A program made the position numbers and the translations under genes. Positions 16,294-24,620 of a DNA stretch of 64,000 bases are shown piece by piece. Source of the DNA: DAOPKN01 sp035391225 (lineage in GTDB: Bacteria > Thermotogota > Thermotogae > MWEM01); the NCBI GenBank assembly GCA_035391225.1, contig DAOPKN010000004.1, positions 58,421 through 122,420 of the forward strand. The letters are read 5' to 3'. Under the pieces are notes generated by a model. That model worked only from the letters and a program-made list of their open reading frames with translations. It was not told where the DNA came from and did not search any database. Position 1 is the first letter of the stretch; every line of letters starts with the position of its first letter.

Positions 16294-17346
16294 TCAGCCG
16301 GGAGGTAACTTCAGGTCGCCTTCGCGGATCTTTCCGTACTTTCGCAACAAGTAGGCGATGCTTAGCGAAAGGATCGCGGGAAGCAGGAAATGCAGCAACC
16401 CGATTTTCAGCAAAATGGACCACCCCGGTTCCAGACCTTCCATGGCCGCGAACGTGCCGATCTGGCCCACCAACCCGCTGGTTCCCATCCCGGCACCCAC
16501 GGGATTGTTCTGCATGCCAAACAGCGTGGTGGCAAAGGGGCCGAGGATGGCGGAGGCAAGCGTGGGAGGAACCCAGATCCAGGGATTCTTGATGATGTTG
16601 GGGATTTGCAGCATGGAGGTTCCCAACCCTTGTGCCAGCAATCCCCCCACCCCGTTTTCCCGGAACCCCATGACCGCGAACCCGATCATTTGGCAGCTGC
16701 ATCCCACCACGGAAGCACCGGCTGCCAGCCCGGAAAGCTGCAACGAAATGGCCAGTGCCGCGCTGCTGATGGGAAGGGTCAGGATCATGCCCATGGCACT
16801 GGACACGATGATACCCATGGGAATGGGTTGGAGGACGGTGGCCTGGTTGATCAAGCCACCCAGCCAGTTCATGAAGGCTGCGGCGAGCGGGCCGAAAAAG
16901 ACCCCCACCAGCCCCCCGCCCAGAATGGTGAGCGCGGGGACAAGAACGATATCCACCCGGGTTTTGCCCGCGATCGTTTTGGCGATGATGACCCCAGCCA
17001 GTGCGGCCACCAGCGCGCCGACCGGTTCCCCGATGGAAGCCTGCCAGGCACCGGATTGGGCCACGAAGCGCAGCGTCCCCGCGCCAATGGCTCCCGTGAC
17101 CAACACAGAAAAAATCCCCAGCGGGGGGGTTTTGAGCGAGTAGGCCACACCCGCGCCGATCGCGGGCCCCATCATGCGCTGCGCGAAGAGCCCGAGCGTG
17201 GAAAGCAACTCCCAGCGTAAAAAATCCCCCAGCTGCTTGAGGATGAGCCCGATGATCAGCGAAGCAAAAAGGCCCAACGCCATTCCATTGAGCGCATCGA
17301 TGGCAAGCTGCCGGAAACTCCGGCGTTTTCGCGTTTCTTCTGGCAT
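16294..17346 (-). CDS. Stand-alone PTS EIIC-type membrane transporter (PTS_EIIC_2 family)
   Basis: A 350-residue protein with about nine glycine-rich hydrophobic segments, resembling the group of predicted PTS membrane components that occur without EIIA/EIIB domains. Characteristic stretches are GPAIGAGVAYSLKTPPLG near the N terminus, VGCSCQMIGFAVMGFRENG in the middle and LFGMQNNPVGAGMGTSGLVG towards the C terminus. The start is ATG 17346, 7 bases after GGAGGG. No phosphotransferase partner is in the window, so it may be a regulator-like or secondary transporter. It is the last gene of apt-pgi-obgE-kal-kce-guaA and lies tail to tail, 7 nt away, with the radical SAM gene. Confidence 0.75.
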   Translation of the reverse strand: MPEETRKRRSFRQLAIDALNGMALGLFASLIIGLILKQLGDFLRWELLSTLGLFAQRMMGPAIGAGVAYSLKTPPLGIFSVLVTGAIGAGTLRFVAQSGAWQASIGEPVGALVAALAGVIIAKTIAGKTRVDIVLVPALTILGGGLVGVFFGPLAAAFMNWLGGLINQATVLQPIPMGIIVSSAMGMILTLPISSAALAISLQLSGLAAGASVVGCSCQMIGFAVMGFRENGVGGLLAQGLGTSMLQIPNIIKNPWIWVPPTLASAILGPFATTLFGMQNNPVGAGMGTSGLVGQIGTFAAMEGLEPGWSILLKIGLLHFLLPAILSLSIAYLLRKYGKIREGDLKLPPG

Positions 17347-17371
17347 CGGCAAACCCTCCCTCGCCCCTTCC

Positions 17372-18907
17372 TCACTCCCACTCGATGGTAGCGGGAGGCT
17401 TGGAGGTGATATCGTACACGACGCGGCCTACCTCTGGGATGCAGTTGGTGATGCGTCGAGCGGCTTCGTCCAAAACATCGTGCGGAATGCGTGACCAATC
17501 GGCGGTCATGGCTTCCACGCTGTCCACCGCGCGCAACGCCACGGTGTACCCGTAGGAGCGTCGGTCGCCCGCAACACCCACCGAGCGCACGGGTAGGAGC
17601 ACCGCGAATGCTTGCCACACCCGTGCCTCCCACTCCGATTCCCGCAACACTTCCCGGAAGAGGAAATCGGCTTCCTTGAGGATGCGGATCTTTTCCGGGT
17701 CGATCTTTCCGGGGCAGCGCACCGCAAGGCCGGGTCCCGGGAAGGGATGACGGCGCGTCACGTGCTCCGGGATACCTAACAACTCTCCCAGTCGGCGTAC
17801 TTCGTCCTTGAAAAGGAAACGCAACGGTTCCACGAGTTGCATGTCCATGTGTTCCGGAAGCCCTCCCACGTTGTGGTGCGACTTGATCCGCGCGGTGTTT
17901 TCCCCCCCGCTGTGCGCACTCTCGATCACGTCCGAGTAGATGGTACCCTGCACCAGGAAAGGTGCGCCGCCCAGCTCTCGTGCCTGCTCCTCGAACACCC
18001 GGATGAACTGCTCCCCGATGATCTTGCGCTTTTCCTCCGGGTCCTCCACGTCTTGCAGCGCCTCGAAGAAACGCTGCTGCACGTTGGCCACGCGGAAATG
18101 CAATCCCAGAGCGTCTTGGAACAATCGCGGAACTTCTTTCTCCTCGTTCTTGCGCAAAAGACCATGATCCACGAAAATGTTGACCAGGTTCTTTCCCACG
18201 GCGCGATGCACCAGCACCGAGGCCACCGAAGAGTCCACACCCCCGGAAAACGCGCTGATCACCCGCTGGTCACCGATGCGTTGCCGGATGCGTTCCACCT
18301 CGCGTTCGGCAAAGTCTTCGAGGTTCCACGAAGCCTTGCAATGACAGATATCGAACAGGAAATTGGCCAGCACCTGTTCACCGAACTCGGTGTGGCGTAC
18401 CTCCGGATGGAACTGGATGCCCCACAGCGGAAGGGTATCGTGGCGCATCGCTCCCACGATGCCCGACTGGCTGGTGGCCACCACCTGGAAATGCTCGGGG
18501 CGCTTGGAAAGGGAATCGCCGTGGCTCATCCACACGCTGAGTTGCGCGGGGATGTCGCTCAGAAGCACATCGGGTTGCTGGATGGTTAGGCGCGTGCGCC
18601 CGTATTCCCCCTGTCCCACGTGCCGTACTTCTCCCCCGAACAAACGGGTTAGGAGGTGAAAGCCGTAGCAAATGCCCAGCACAGGGATTCCCCTGTCCAG
18701 CGCGTTGGCAAACCAATCCGGCAGAACCGGTGCCCCCTCGTCGGTGATGCTGGCGGGTCCTCCCGAAAGGATGATGCCGCGCACTTCCGACAGGTCGGGT
18801 GAACTCGCGGGGGTGGAAACCTCGGAGAGCACGTGGTTTTCCCGAACCCGTCGGGCAATCAACCGGGTGTACTGCGAACCGTAATCGATGATCCAGATCT
18901 TTTCCAT
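17372..18907 (-). CDS. guaA: GMP synthase (glutamine-hydrolysing)
   Basis: Converts XMP to GMP with glutamine and ATP. The 511-residue protein has the class I glutamine amidotransferase domain first: IILSGGP, nucleophile in VLGICYGFHLL, and QFHPEVRHTE with the His-Glu pair. The ATP-pyrophosphatase domain has the P-loop SAFSGGVDSSV, followed by the dimerisation domain with HPFPGPGLAVR and the C-terminal DITSKPPATIEWE, which is typical of GuaA. ATG 18907 starts 7 nt after the kce stop; its ribosome-binding site is weak, suggesting coupling. Length and motifs are normal. With apt it forms the purine part of this operon. Confidence 0.97.
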   Translation of the reverse strand: MEKIWIIDYGSQYTRLIARRVRENHVLSEVSTPASSPDLSEVRGIILSGGPASITDEGAPVLPDWFANALDRGIPVLGICYGFHLLTRLFGGEVRHVGQGEYGRTRLTIQQPDVLLSDIPAQLSVWMSHGDSLSKRPEHFQVVATSQSGIVGAMRHDTLPLWGIQFHPEVRHTEFGEQVLANFLFDICHCKASWNLEDFAEREVERIRQRIGDQRVISAFSGGVDSSVASVLVHRAVGKNLVNIFVDHGLLRKNEEKEVPRLFQDALGLHFRVANVQQRFFEALQDVEDPEEKRKIIGEQFIRVFEEQARELGGAPFLVQGTIYSDVIESAHSGGENTARIKSHHNVGGLPEHMDMQLVEPLRFLFKDEVRRLGELLGIPEHVTRRHPFPGPGLAVRCPGKIDPEKIRILKEADFLFREVLRESEWEARVWQAFAVLLPVRSVGVAGDRRSYGYTVALRAVDSVEAMTADWSRIPHDVLDEAARRITNCIPEVGRVVYDITSKPPATIEWE

Positions 18908-18914
18908 GCGCGGT

Positions 18915-19760
18915 TTACCCCGCTGCGGGGAGATGGAACAGCTCCCTGCTTTCCTTGGAGGAGGCGATGGGCCTTCCCATTTCCTTCGCCAGGCGAACCA
19001 CCTTTTCCACGAGCTGGGCGTTTGATTCCACCAGAACACCCTTGGAAAGGTATATGTTGTCTTCCATTCCCACGCGTACGTGCCCCCCCATGGCAAGCGA
19101 TGCGGCTGCGAGCGGGATTTCCCGGCGCCCCACCCCGGCAACGCACCAGGTATGGGGTTGGTCTACCTCCACGCTCTGCACCATGCGCACCAGGTTGTCC
19201 ACGCTGCCTTCGATGGCACCGGGAACGCCCATCACGAAGTCGTAATGGTAGTGGGGGAGGCAAACGTGCCCCTTTTTCACCAGCCAGTTGGCCAGCGAAA
19301 CGTGTCCCACGTCAAAGCACTCGAATTCGGGCATGATGCCTTTCTCCTTCATGCGCGCGGCGAATTCGATCACTTGGTCGCGCGGGTTGCTGAACACGTC
19401 GGCCCCGAAGTTGCAGGTTCCGGTGGAGAGGGTGGCCATGTCGGGTTCGGATTCCAGGCTTTGCAAGCGTTCCGCCGAGCTCATCCACAACGCACCACCC
19501 GTGGAAACTTGCACGATGAGCGCGGGGGCGAGCTTGCGGATGCGCGAAACGGTATCCTGGAAGATGCCCGCATCCTGGGTGGGTTGTCCCTTTTCGTCGC
19601 GCACGTGAAGATGCACGATGCTCGCTCCCGCCTGCCAGCAGAATAAGGCTTCTTGCGCGAGTTCTTCCGGGGTCAGGGGCAAGTGCGGTGTATGTTCGCG
19701 GGTGACTTCCGCGCCGCAAATCGCAGCGGTGATGATCACGGGGTCAAAGGATTTGATCAT
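18915..19760 (-). CDS. kce: 3-keto-5-aminohexanoate cleavage enzyme (BKACE family)
   Basis: Zn-dependent enzyme joining 3-keto-5-aminohexanoate and acetyl-CoA to give 3-aminobutyryl-CoA and acetoacetate in lysine fermentation. The 281-residue TIM barrel has the BKACE start VIITAAICGAEVTREHTPHL, the zinc-ligand motif IVHLHVRDEKG, and EFECFDVGH and VGMEDNIYL, which carry further active-site residues. It overlaps kal as ATGA. BKACE enzymes accept several beta-keto acids, but a 3-aminobutyryl-CoA ammonia-lyase partner makes the lysine pathway most likely. The other genes of that pathway (kamA, kamD/E, kdd) are not in the window. The start at 19760 excludes a long upstream extension that is kal read out of frame. 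Confidence 0.9.
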   Translation of the reverse strand: MIKSFDPVIITAAICGAEVTREHTPHLPLTPEELAQEALFCWQAGASIVHLHVRDEKGQPTQDAGIFQDTVSRIRKLAPALIVQVSTGGALWMSSAERLQSLESEPDMATLSTGTCNFGADVFSNPRDQVIEFAARMKEKGIMPEFECFDVGHVSLANWLVKKGHVCLPHYHYDFVMGVPGAIEGSVDNLVRMVQSVEVDQPHTWCVAGVGRREIPLAAASLAMGGHVRVGMEDNIYLSKGVLVESNAQLVEKVVRLAKEMGRPIASSKESRELFHLPAAG

Positions 19761-20170
19761 GCCCCACCCACCCCCTCGTCGTGGGAGTAGCGTTGCTTCT
19801 GCACGGGAACCACGCAGGTCCCGGAGGCCCGGCACACCACCACCGGAGTTTGCAACACGTCGCAAGCTCCCGGCTGGTTGGGAAGGTCCATGGAGGTAAT
19901 GACCTTGTGGGCCTCGAAGTGCATCTTGCGGGAGGTGCGCCCCACTTGCACGATTTGCCCCGTGGCCTCGATGTAATCCCCCGCGAAAACCGGGGCGAGA
20001 AACTCCACGCTGTCGTAGGCCCGGAACAATCCCTCGTCCCCGTCGTAGCGAATCAGCAGTTCGGTGGCTACGTCGCCGAACATCTGCAGGATGCGGGCGC
20101 CGTCCACAAGGTTGCCGGCGTAATGGGCATCATGGTTGCTCATCCGGAACCGGATCATGACCTTTTCCAT
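19757..20170 (-). CDS. kal: 3-aminobutyryl-CoA ammonia-lyase
   Basis: Eliminates ammonia from 3-aminobutyryl-CoA to crotonyl-CoA, the next step after Kce in anaerobic lysine degradation. The 137-residue hot-dog-fold protein contains RMSNHDAHYAGNLVDGARIL, with the HDAHY...G pattern of the Kal group, and VEFLAPVFAGDYIEATGQIV, typical of hot-dog thioesterase-like proteins. ATG 20170 has GGGGGAGG upstream and lies 41 nt inside the obgE reading frame. Adjacency to kce is the strongest support; by fold alone it could be called a thioesterase. Confidence 0.87.
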   Translation of the reverse strand: MEKVMIRFRMSNHDAHYAGNLVDGARILQMFGDVATELLIRYDGDEGLFRAYDSVEFLAPVFAGDYIEATGQIVQVGRTSRKMHFEAHKVITSMDLPNQPGACDVLQTPVVVCRASGTCVVPVQKQRYSHDEGVGGA

Positions 20171-21506
20171 CTTTTTTTCCTCCCCCGTTCTCGTGGGTTT
20201 CCACGAATTCGAATTCCAATTCCGCCACTTTCACCGTGTCCCCATCGGTGGCCCCCGCTCGGCGAAGTGCCGCGTTGAGCCGGCTGTTCTCCAGGATGGA
20301 CAGGAAACGGCGGTGGCTGTCGTAGTAGCGAAGGTCCAGGCGCTTGACCAGGTTTTCGAAGGCTTCGCCACCTACCTCGAAGGTGTGCGCGTCGGTTTTG
20401 CGAATCTCCAGGCGGATCGTGGTGGGTAGCGATCCTCCCACGGGATCCACGCGAAGTCGCTCGGGTTCCTCCAGGGGCGTGGGGGGCTTGGTCAGTTGCC
20501 GGAAGCGCTGCACTTCGCGTTGCAACCGGTGCAGTAGCGCATCGATCCCCGTGCCTTCCACAGCGGAAAGCGCAAATACCTCTTTTCCCATTCGCGCGAA
20601 CTTCTCCCGCGTTTCTTCCACGATTTCCGGGATGCACAGGTCGATCTTGTTCAGCACGACCAGTTCGGTTTTCTCCAGGATCTGGGGGTTGTAGGCCTCC
20701 AGCTCGCCACGGATCACCGCGTAATCCTGCAAGGGATCGTCGCGCTCCAGCAGGGACATGTCCAGCATGTGCACCAGTACGGCCGTTCGCTCGATGTGGC
20801 GCAGGAAGTAGAACCCCAGCCCCGCCCCGTCGTGAGCTCCTTCGATCAGGCCGGGGATGTCCGCGACCACGAAAGCATCCGCGTTTCCACGTTGCACCAC
20901 CCCCAGGTTGGGAATCACGGTGGTAAAGGGGTAGTCCGCGATCTTGGGATGGGCGTTGCTGATCTTGGAGATCAGCGTGGATTTGCCCACGCTGGGGAAC
21001 CCAACCAGTCCCACGTCGGCAAACAACTTGAGTTCCAGTAAGATTCGGCGTTCCTCTCCTTCCACGCCCTTTTCCGCGATGCGCGGTGCGCGAAGCGTGG
21101 AGGTGGCAAACTGCGCATTCCCCCGTCCCCCGCGACCTCCGCGTGCCACGCAAACCGTTTTGTGCAGGTGGTCAAGGTCCGCGATGGTTTCCCCGGAGTC
21201 GAGGTCTTTGACCAGGGTGCCAACGGGAACTTCCAGTACCATATCTTCTCCGTTCTTGCCGTACAGGTTCGAGCCTTGCCCGTGCACCCCGTTGGCGGCA
21301 AAAAAATGCTGGTGCATGCGGAAGAACACCAGCGTGTTCACACCATCCACGGCGCGCACGAGCACGTGTCCCCCGTTGCCCCCGTTACCCCCGTCTGGGC
21401 CTCCACGGGGTACATACTTTTCCCGGCGGAAACTCATGCAACCGTTCCCGCCCTTTCCTCCGCGCACGGTGATCTTGGCGCGGTCCACGAAATTCTGGCT
21501 TTGCAC
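20130..21506 (-). CDS. obgE: GTPase Obg
   Basis: Ribosome-associated GTPase involved in late 50S assembly and stress signalling. The 458-residue protein shows the three expected parts: the glycine-rich Obg fold (RGGKGGNGCMSFRREK, GGPDGGNGGNGG, ARGGRGGRGNAQFATST), the G domain with GFPSVGKST (G1), TTVIPNLG (G2), ADIPGLIEGA (G3) and NKID (G4), and a C-terminal OCT domain (FEVGGEAFENLV onward). The last ~25 residues, glycine/lysine-rich, overlap the kal start by 41 nt. It lies 19 nt downstream of pgi in the same operon. The length is slightly above the ~430-residue average because of the OCT domain and tail. Confidence 0.97.
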   Translation of the reverse strand: MQSQNFVDRAKITVRGGKGGNGCMSFRREKYVPRGGPDGGNGGNGGHVLVRAVDGVNTLVFFRMHQHFFAANGVHGQGSNLYGKNGEDMVLEVPVGTLVKDLDSGETIADLDHLHKTVCVARGGRGGRGNAQFATSTLRAPRIAEKGVEGEERRILLELKLFADVGLVGFPSVGKSTLISKISNAHPKIADYPFTTVIPNLGVVQRGNADAFVVADIPGLIEGAHDGAGLGFYFLRHIERTAVLVHMLDMSLLERDDPLQDYAVIRGELEAYNPQILEKTELVVLNKIDLCIPEIVEETREKFARMGKEVFALSAVEGTGIDALLHRLQREVQRFRQLTKPPTPLEEPERLRVDPVGGSLPTTIRLEIRKTDAHTFEVGGEAFENLVKRLDLRYYDSHRRFLSILENSRLNAALRRAGATDGDTVKVAELEFEFVETHENGGGKKDGKGHDPVPDEQP

Positions 21507-21525
21507 GTCCGATCCTTCTTTCCCC

Positions 21526-22866
21526 TTATTCCAAGATTTCTGCGGCGAGTTGTTCGTATCCCTTTCGCCCCATCAACGCGTAGGTTGCCTTTTTTCCGGC
21601 TTCCACACCCGGTTGGTCGAACGGGTTGATGCCGGCGGCGAACCCGTACAGCGTGGTGGCAAGCTCCATGGTGAAGATGAATTCGCCGATGCTTTGTTCG
21701 TCGATCACCGGGAAGCTGAGCGTGCAATTGGGACGTTGGTGGGATGTCAAAGCGTGTCGGGTGGCCAGCATCTCGCTGTTGAGCAGCTTGGACATGGTGG
21801 CGTTCCCCAGGTACGAAAGCGCTTCGATGTGCGCGTAACGTGGGGGGATTTGCAGCTCATGGCGGAAGTGTTCCACGCGAACCAACGTGAACACCTTGTC
21901 GAAAGGGCCTTCGTTGTACAATTGCACCTGCGAATGCTGGTCGGTCGCACCCAGGGCTTTCACCGGGGTGGGCCCGGAAAACACGTCGTTTCCGGAAGTA
22001 TCTTTCTGCTTGCCCAGGCTTTCTGCCCAAAGCTGGCGGAACCAGTCCGCCCAGGAATACAACGCGTTGGCGTAGGGAAACATCACCGAAACGTGCACTC
22101 CCTTGCGGAAAAAGGCGTACTGCGTGAGGGCGAAACGAAGTGCATCGTTGGACTCCGGAGGTTCTTGAAGGAGGCGATCACGCGCTTCCTTCGCGGACGA
22201 AACCAGCTTCACGATGTCGATGCCGCTCACCGCGGCGGAAAGCAAACCCACCGGGGTGAGCACGCTGAAGCGTCCTCCCACTTCCGGGGGGATGTGCAGC
22301 GTTCCAATTCCCTCCGCTCGGGCGATCTCGTGTAGCACGCCGCGCTCCGGATCGGTGGTGAACACCATGTGCTTGGAAGCTTCCAGGCCCTTATCCTGAA
22401 GCTTTTGGCGAACCACCAGGAAGTTGGCCATGGCCTCCGCGGTGGTCCCCGACTTGGATATCACGTTGAACACGGTTTTCGACAGGTCCAACAGTTCCAG
22501 TTCCGAAAAGATCCATTCGGGATCGACGTTATCCCACACGTGGATCCGGGGAGAGCCATTTCTCTTTTCCCGGGGAAGACGATTCCAGGTGGAAGGGCGC
22601 AACGAGTTCTGCAGCGCGATGTTTCCCAGCGCGGATCCCCCGATGCCCAGCACCACGAAGTCCTCGAAACCGCGAAGTTCTTGGGCGCACTGTACAACAG
22701 CGTCCAGATAGCCAAGGTCATCCAGCAACGAAACGAATCCCGGCCTTTCGTGCTTCACCCGCTGCAAGGCCTGCGCGAAAGCGGGAAGCAGTGCGTTCTG
22801 CTCTTCGGGCGTGATGCCTGCACTTACCCGGGGTTGGAACAAGTTTGCAAAGTCGAAGCGTAACAT
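21526..22866 (-). CDS. pgi: Glucose-6-phosphate isomerase
   Basis: Interconverts glucose-6-phosphate and fructose-6-phosphate. The 446-residue protein belongs to the short bacterial form (~450 residues). Motifs are VVLGIGGSALGNIALQ (sugar-phosphate binding), FNVISKSGTTAEAMANF (phosphate-binding SKSGTT), GGRFSVLTPVGLL and the C-terminal INPFDQPGVEAGK with the catalytic lysine. ATG 22866 lies 10 nt downstream of the apt stop. With glgA, galT and the GPH transporter elsewhere in the window, it points to active sugar and glycogen metabolism. Confidence 0.96.
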   Translation of the reverse strand: MLRFDFANLFQPRVSAGITPEEQNALLPAFAQALQRVKHERPGFVSLLDDLGYLDAVVQCAQELRGFEDFVVLGIGGSALGNIALQNSLRPSTWNRLPREKRNGSPRIHVWDNVDPEWIFSELELLDLSKTVFNVISKSGTTAEAMANFLVVRQKLQDKGLEASKHMVFTTDPERGVLHEIARAEGIGTLHIPPEVGGRFSVLTPVGLLSAAVSGIDIVKLVSSAKEARDRLLQEPPESNDALRFALTQYAFFRKGVHVSVMFPYANALYSWADWFRQLWAESLGKQKDTSGNDVFSGPTPVKALGATDQHSQVQLYNEGPFDKVFTLVRVEHFRHELQIPPRYAHIEALSYLGNATMSKLLNSEMLATRHALTSHQRPNCTLSFPVIDEQSIGEFIFTMELATTLYGFAAGINPFDQPGVEAGKKATYALMGRKGYEQLAAEILE

Positions 22867-22876
22867 GGCCAGCCCC

Positions 22877-23389
22877 CTAATACGTGATGATGGAATCCAC
22901 GGCGTACTTATCCAGTACGTTGCGCCCGTTCAAGAATTCCAACTCGATCAAGAAGAGCATCTTCTGCACCTGCGCACCCATCTCCTCGACCATGCCCGCG
23001 ATCGCGGCGATCGTTCCCCCCGTGGCCAGCACGTCATCCAGCAACACCACCCGGTCTCCTGGGTCGAGTGCATCTTCGTGGATTTCCAACCCCGCCTTGC
23101 CGTACTCCAGGGTGTACTCCACCTTGCGGGTTTGCGAAGGCAGTTTTCCGGGTTTTCGCACGGGGATCATTCCCTTTTTCATCTTGTAGGCGATGGCGGA
23201 ACCGAACATGAAACCTCGCGCTTCCGGGGTAATGATGTAGTCGAAATCCACGTCCTGCAAGAACTCCACGAATCGATCGATGGTGTAGACGAAGGGTTCG
23301 GGGTTTTTCAACAGCGGAGTGATATCCTTGAAAATGATGCCTTTTTGCGGGAAATCCGGGATGTCTCGAATGTAACGGGATACGTCCAT
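22877..23389 (-). CDS. apt: Adenine phosphoribosyltransferase
   Basis: Salvages adenine to AMP using PRPP. The 170-residue type I phosphoribosyltransferase has the PRPP loop VVLLDDVLATGGTIAAI, plus FKDITPLL and EARGFMFGSAIAYKMKKG, which are characteristic Apt sequences. ATG 23389 has GGAGGGTC upstream and follows a promoter with an extended -10. It is the first gene of the operon that ends with guaA and the PTS-like gene. Length and motifs are normal. Confidence 0.96.
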   Translation of the reverse strand: MDVSRYIRDIPDFPQKGIIFKDITPLLKNPEPFVYTIDRFVEFLQDVDFDYIITPEARGFMFGSAIAYKMKKGMIPVRKPGKLPSQTRKVEYTLEYGKAGLEIHEDALDPGDRVVLLDDVLATGGTIAAIAGMVEEMGAQVQKMLFLIELEFLNGRNVLDKYAVDSIITY

Positions 23390-23428
23390 GATTGACCCTC
23401 CTTATGGGTTTTTTCAACGTTCAGGGGG

Positions 23429-23434
23429 ATTATA
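23429..23434 (-). promoter_or_regulatory. Extended -10 promoter of the apt operon
   Basis: Minus-strand TATAAT preceded by TTGTGG, an extended -10 (TGG-TATAAT); there is no good -35 at 17 bp. It lies about 40 nt upstream of the apt start codon. Confidence 0.6.
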
Positions 23435-23514
23435 CCACAAGGAGGAAGGCCTAGCAGCTGCGAGGGTTCCAGCAACCATGTTCCCATTGCTTTCCAGAAG
23501 CGTTACCCGGGATT

Positions 23515-23955
23515 TCAGGGGTTGTTACCGGGCTTTTGGGTTTGTGCGGCAACCTTTTTGGCGAACTCCACGGCATGCTGGATTTCCTGTTGGTTGGGAT
23601 GGCCCAGGTTGAAGAACAAAAAAGAGCCCTTGCAGCAATACTCCTCGGGCACACATTCAATGCCTTTTTTTTGCAACGCTTGCCGTACTTGGGGTTGCTG
23701 GGTGGTTCCCGGGCCACTGGAGGTGAGGATGGCAGCCCGTTTCACCTTCTTGGCCTCCAGCTTTTCCAGGAAGTGCAGCAGTTTCGGGCTGCTCTTTCCC
23801 CCGTAGATTCCTCCCAACACGAACAACAAGTCCGTTTCTCCCAGTTGCGGATTTTTCTTGCTGTCGCATGGGGTCACACCGAATTCCGAGGCGATCGCCG
23901 CCGCGATTTTGCGGGAATGCCCGGTCATGCTGTAGTACACCACCGAAATGTGCAT
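23515..23955 (-). CDS. Flavodoxin-family protein
   Basis: A 146-residue FMN-binding electron carrier. The N-terminal phosphate loop reads VVYYSMTGHSRKIA, matching the flavodoxin T/SxTGxT pattern, followed by LLFVLGGIYGGKSSPKL in the first flavin-stacking loop and ILTSSGPGTTQQPQ in the second. ATG 23955 has AGGAGG upstream; an in-frame extension to 23988 adds residues without support. It is the third gene after the flavin reductase and TetR gene, 46 nt away, so it is probably under the same palindromic operator. Partner enzymes are unknown. Confidence 0.85.
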   Translation of the reverse strand: MHISVVYYSMTGHSRKIAAAIASEFGVTPCDSKKNPQLGETDLLFVLGGIYGGKSSPKLLHFLEKLEAKKVKRAAILTSSGPGTTQQPQVRQALQKKGIECVPEEYCCKGSFLFFNLGHPNQQEIQHAVEFAKKVAAQTQKPGNNP

Positions 23956-24001
23956 CTTTTCCTCCTGTTTTTCGTGCCGATTGGGCACGGAATGGGTTTT
24001 C

Positions 24002-24589
24002 TTACCGCGTTTGCGGGTTATCCGACAAACCTTTCATCACCAGTTCCAGCAAATGCTCGATGAGCTCGGGGAAGTACTGGAAACCGATTTCTTCCTTGTG
24101 CAGTTCCACGGTGATAATCGCGGAAAACAGGGCCATGATCATTTCGGCGTCGATGTCCTTTCGCATTTTTCCCGTAGCCTGCCATCTTTTCACGACATCC
24201 AGGAAGATGTCGTACAGGAAATCCACCTGTTCCAGTCCCTTTTGCTTTCGAAAGTTGCGTTCGATCTTCTCGAATACGTCACGGTTGTACCACTCCTTCA
24301 GGATGGGATTGGACAGCATTCCCTGCAAGTTGCGGGACGTCAACTCCCGGACCACTTCCAGGGGCTCCGCATCCAAGTCCACCCCTTCCACGATGCGCTT
24401 TTTCAGGGCAGCGTTTTCTTCGAGGTAGATTTCCATGAACAGCGAATCTTTCGAAGAAAAGTAGTTGTAGAAAGTTCCGGTACCCAATCCTGCCCTCTTC
24501 ATGATTTCCGCGACGTTGGTGTTCTTGTACCCTTGCTGTTGGAACAGTTCTCGTGCACATCGCAGGATTTGCCGTTTCTTTTCCAACAT
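24002..24589 (-). CDS. TetR-family regulator of the flavin-reductase operon (probable)
   Basis: A 195-residue TetR repressor. The helix-turn-helix reads TNVAEIMKRAGLGTGTFYNY then FSSKDSLFMEIY, the standard signature; the helical effector domain follows. ATG 24589 follows GAGGTGGG at normal spacing. It lies between the flavin-reductase gene (31 nt upstream) and the flavodoxin gene, downstream of a promoter covered by a 21-bp-arm perfect palindrome, so autoregulation of this three-gene unit is likely. The inducer is unknown; an electrophile, quinone or redox stress signal is possible given the redox neighbours. Confidence 0.88.
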   Translation of the reverse strand: MLEKKRQILRCARELFQQQGYKNTNVAEIMKRAGLGTGTFYNYFSSKDSLFMEIYLEENAALKKRIVEGVDLDAEPLEVVRELTSRNLQGMLSNPILKEWYNRDVFEKIERNFRKQKGLEQVDFLYDIFLDVVKRWQATGKMRKDIDAEMIMALFSAIITVELHKEEIGFQYFPELIEHLLELVMKGLSDNPQTR

Positions 24590-24620
24590 GTTCCCACCTC
24601 CCCGTGGTGGCACCGCCACG

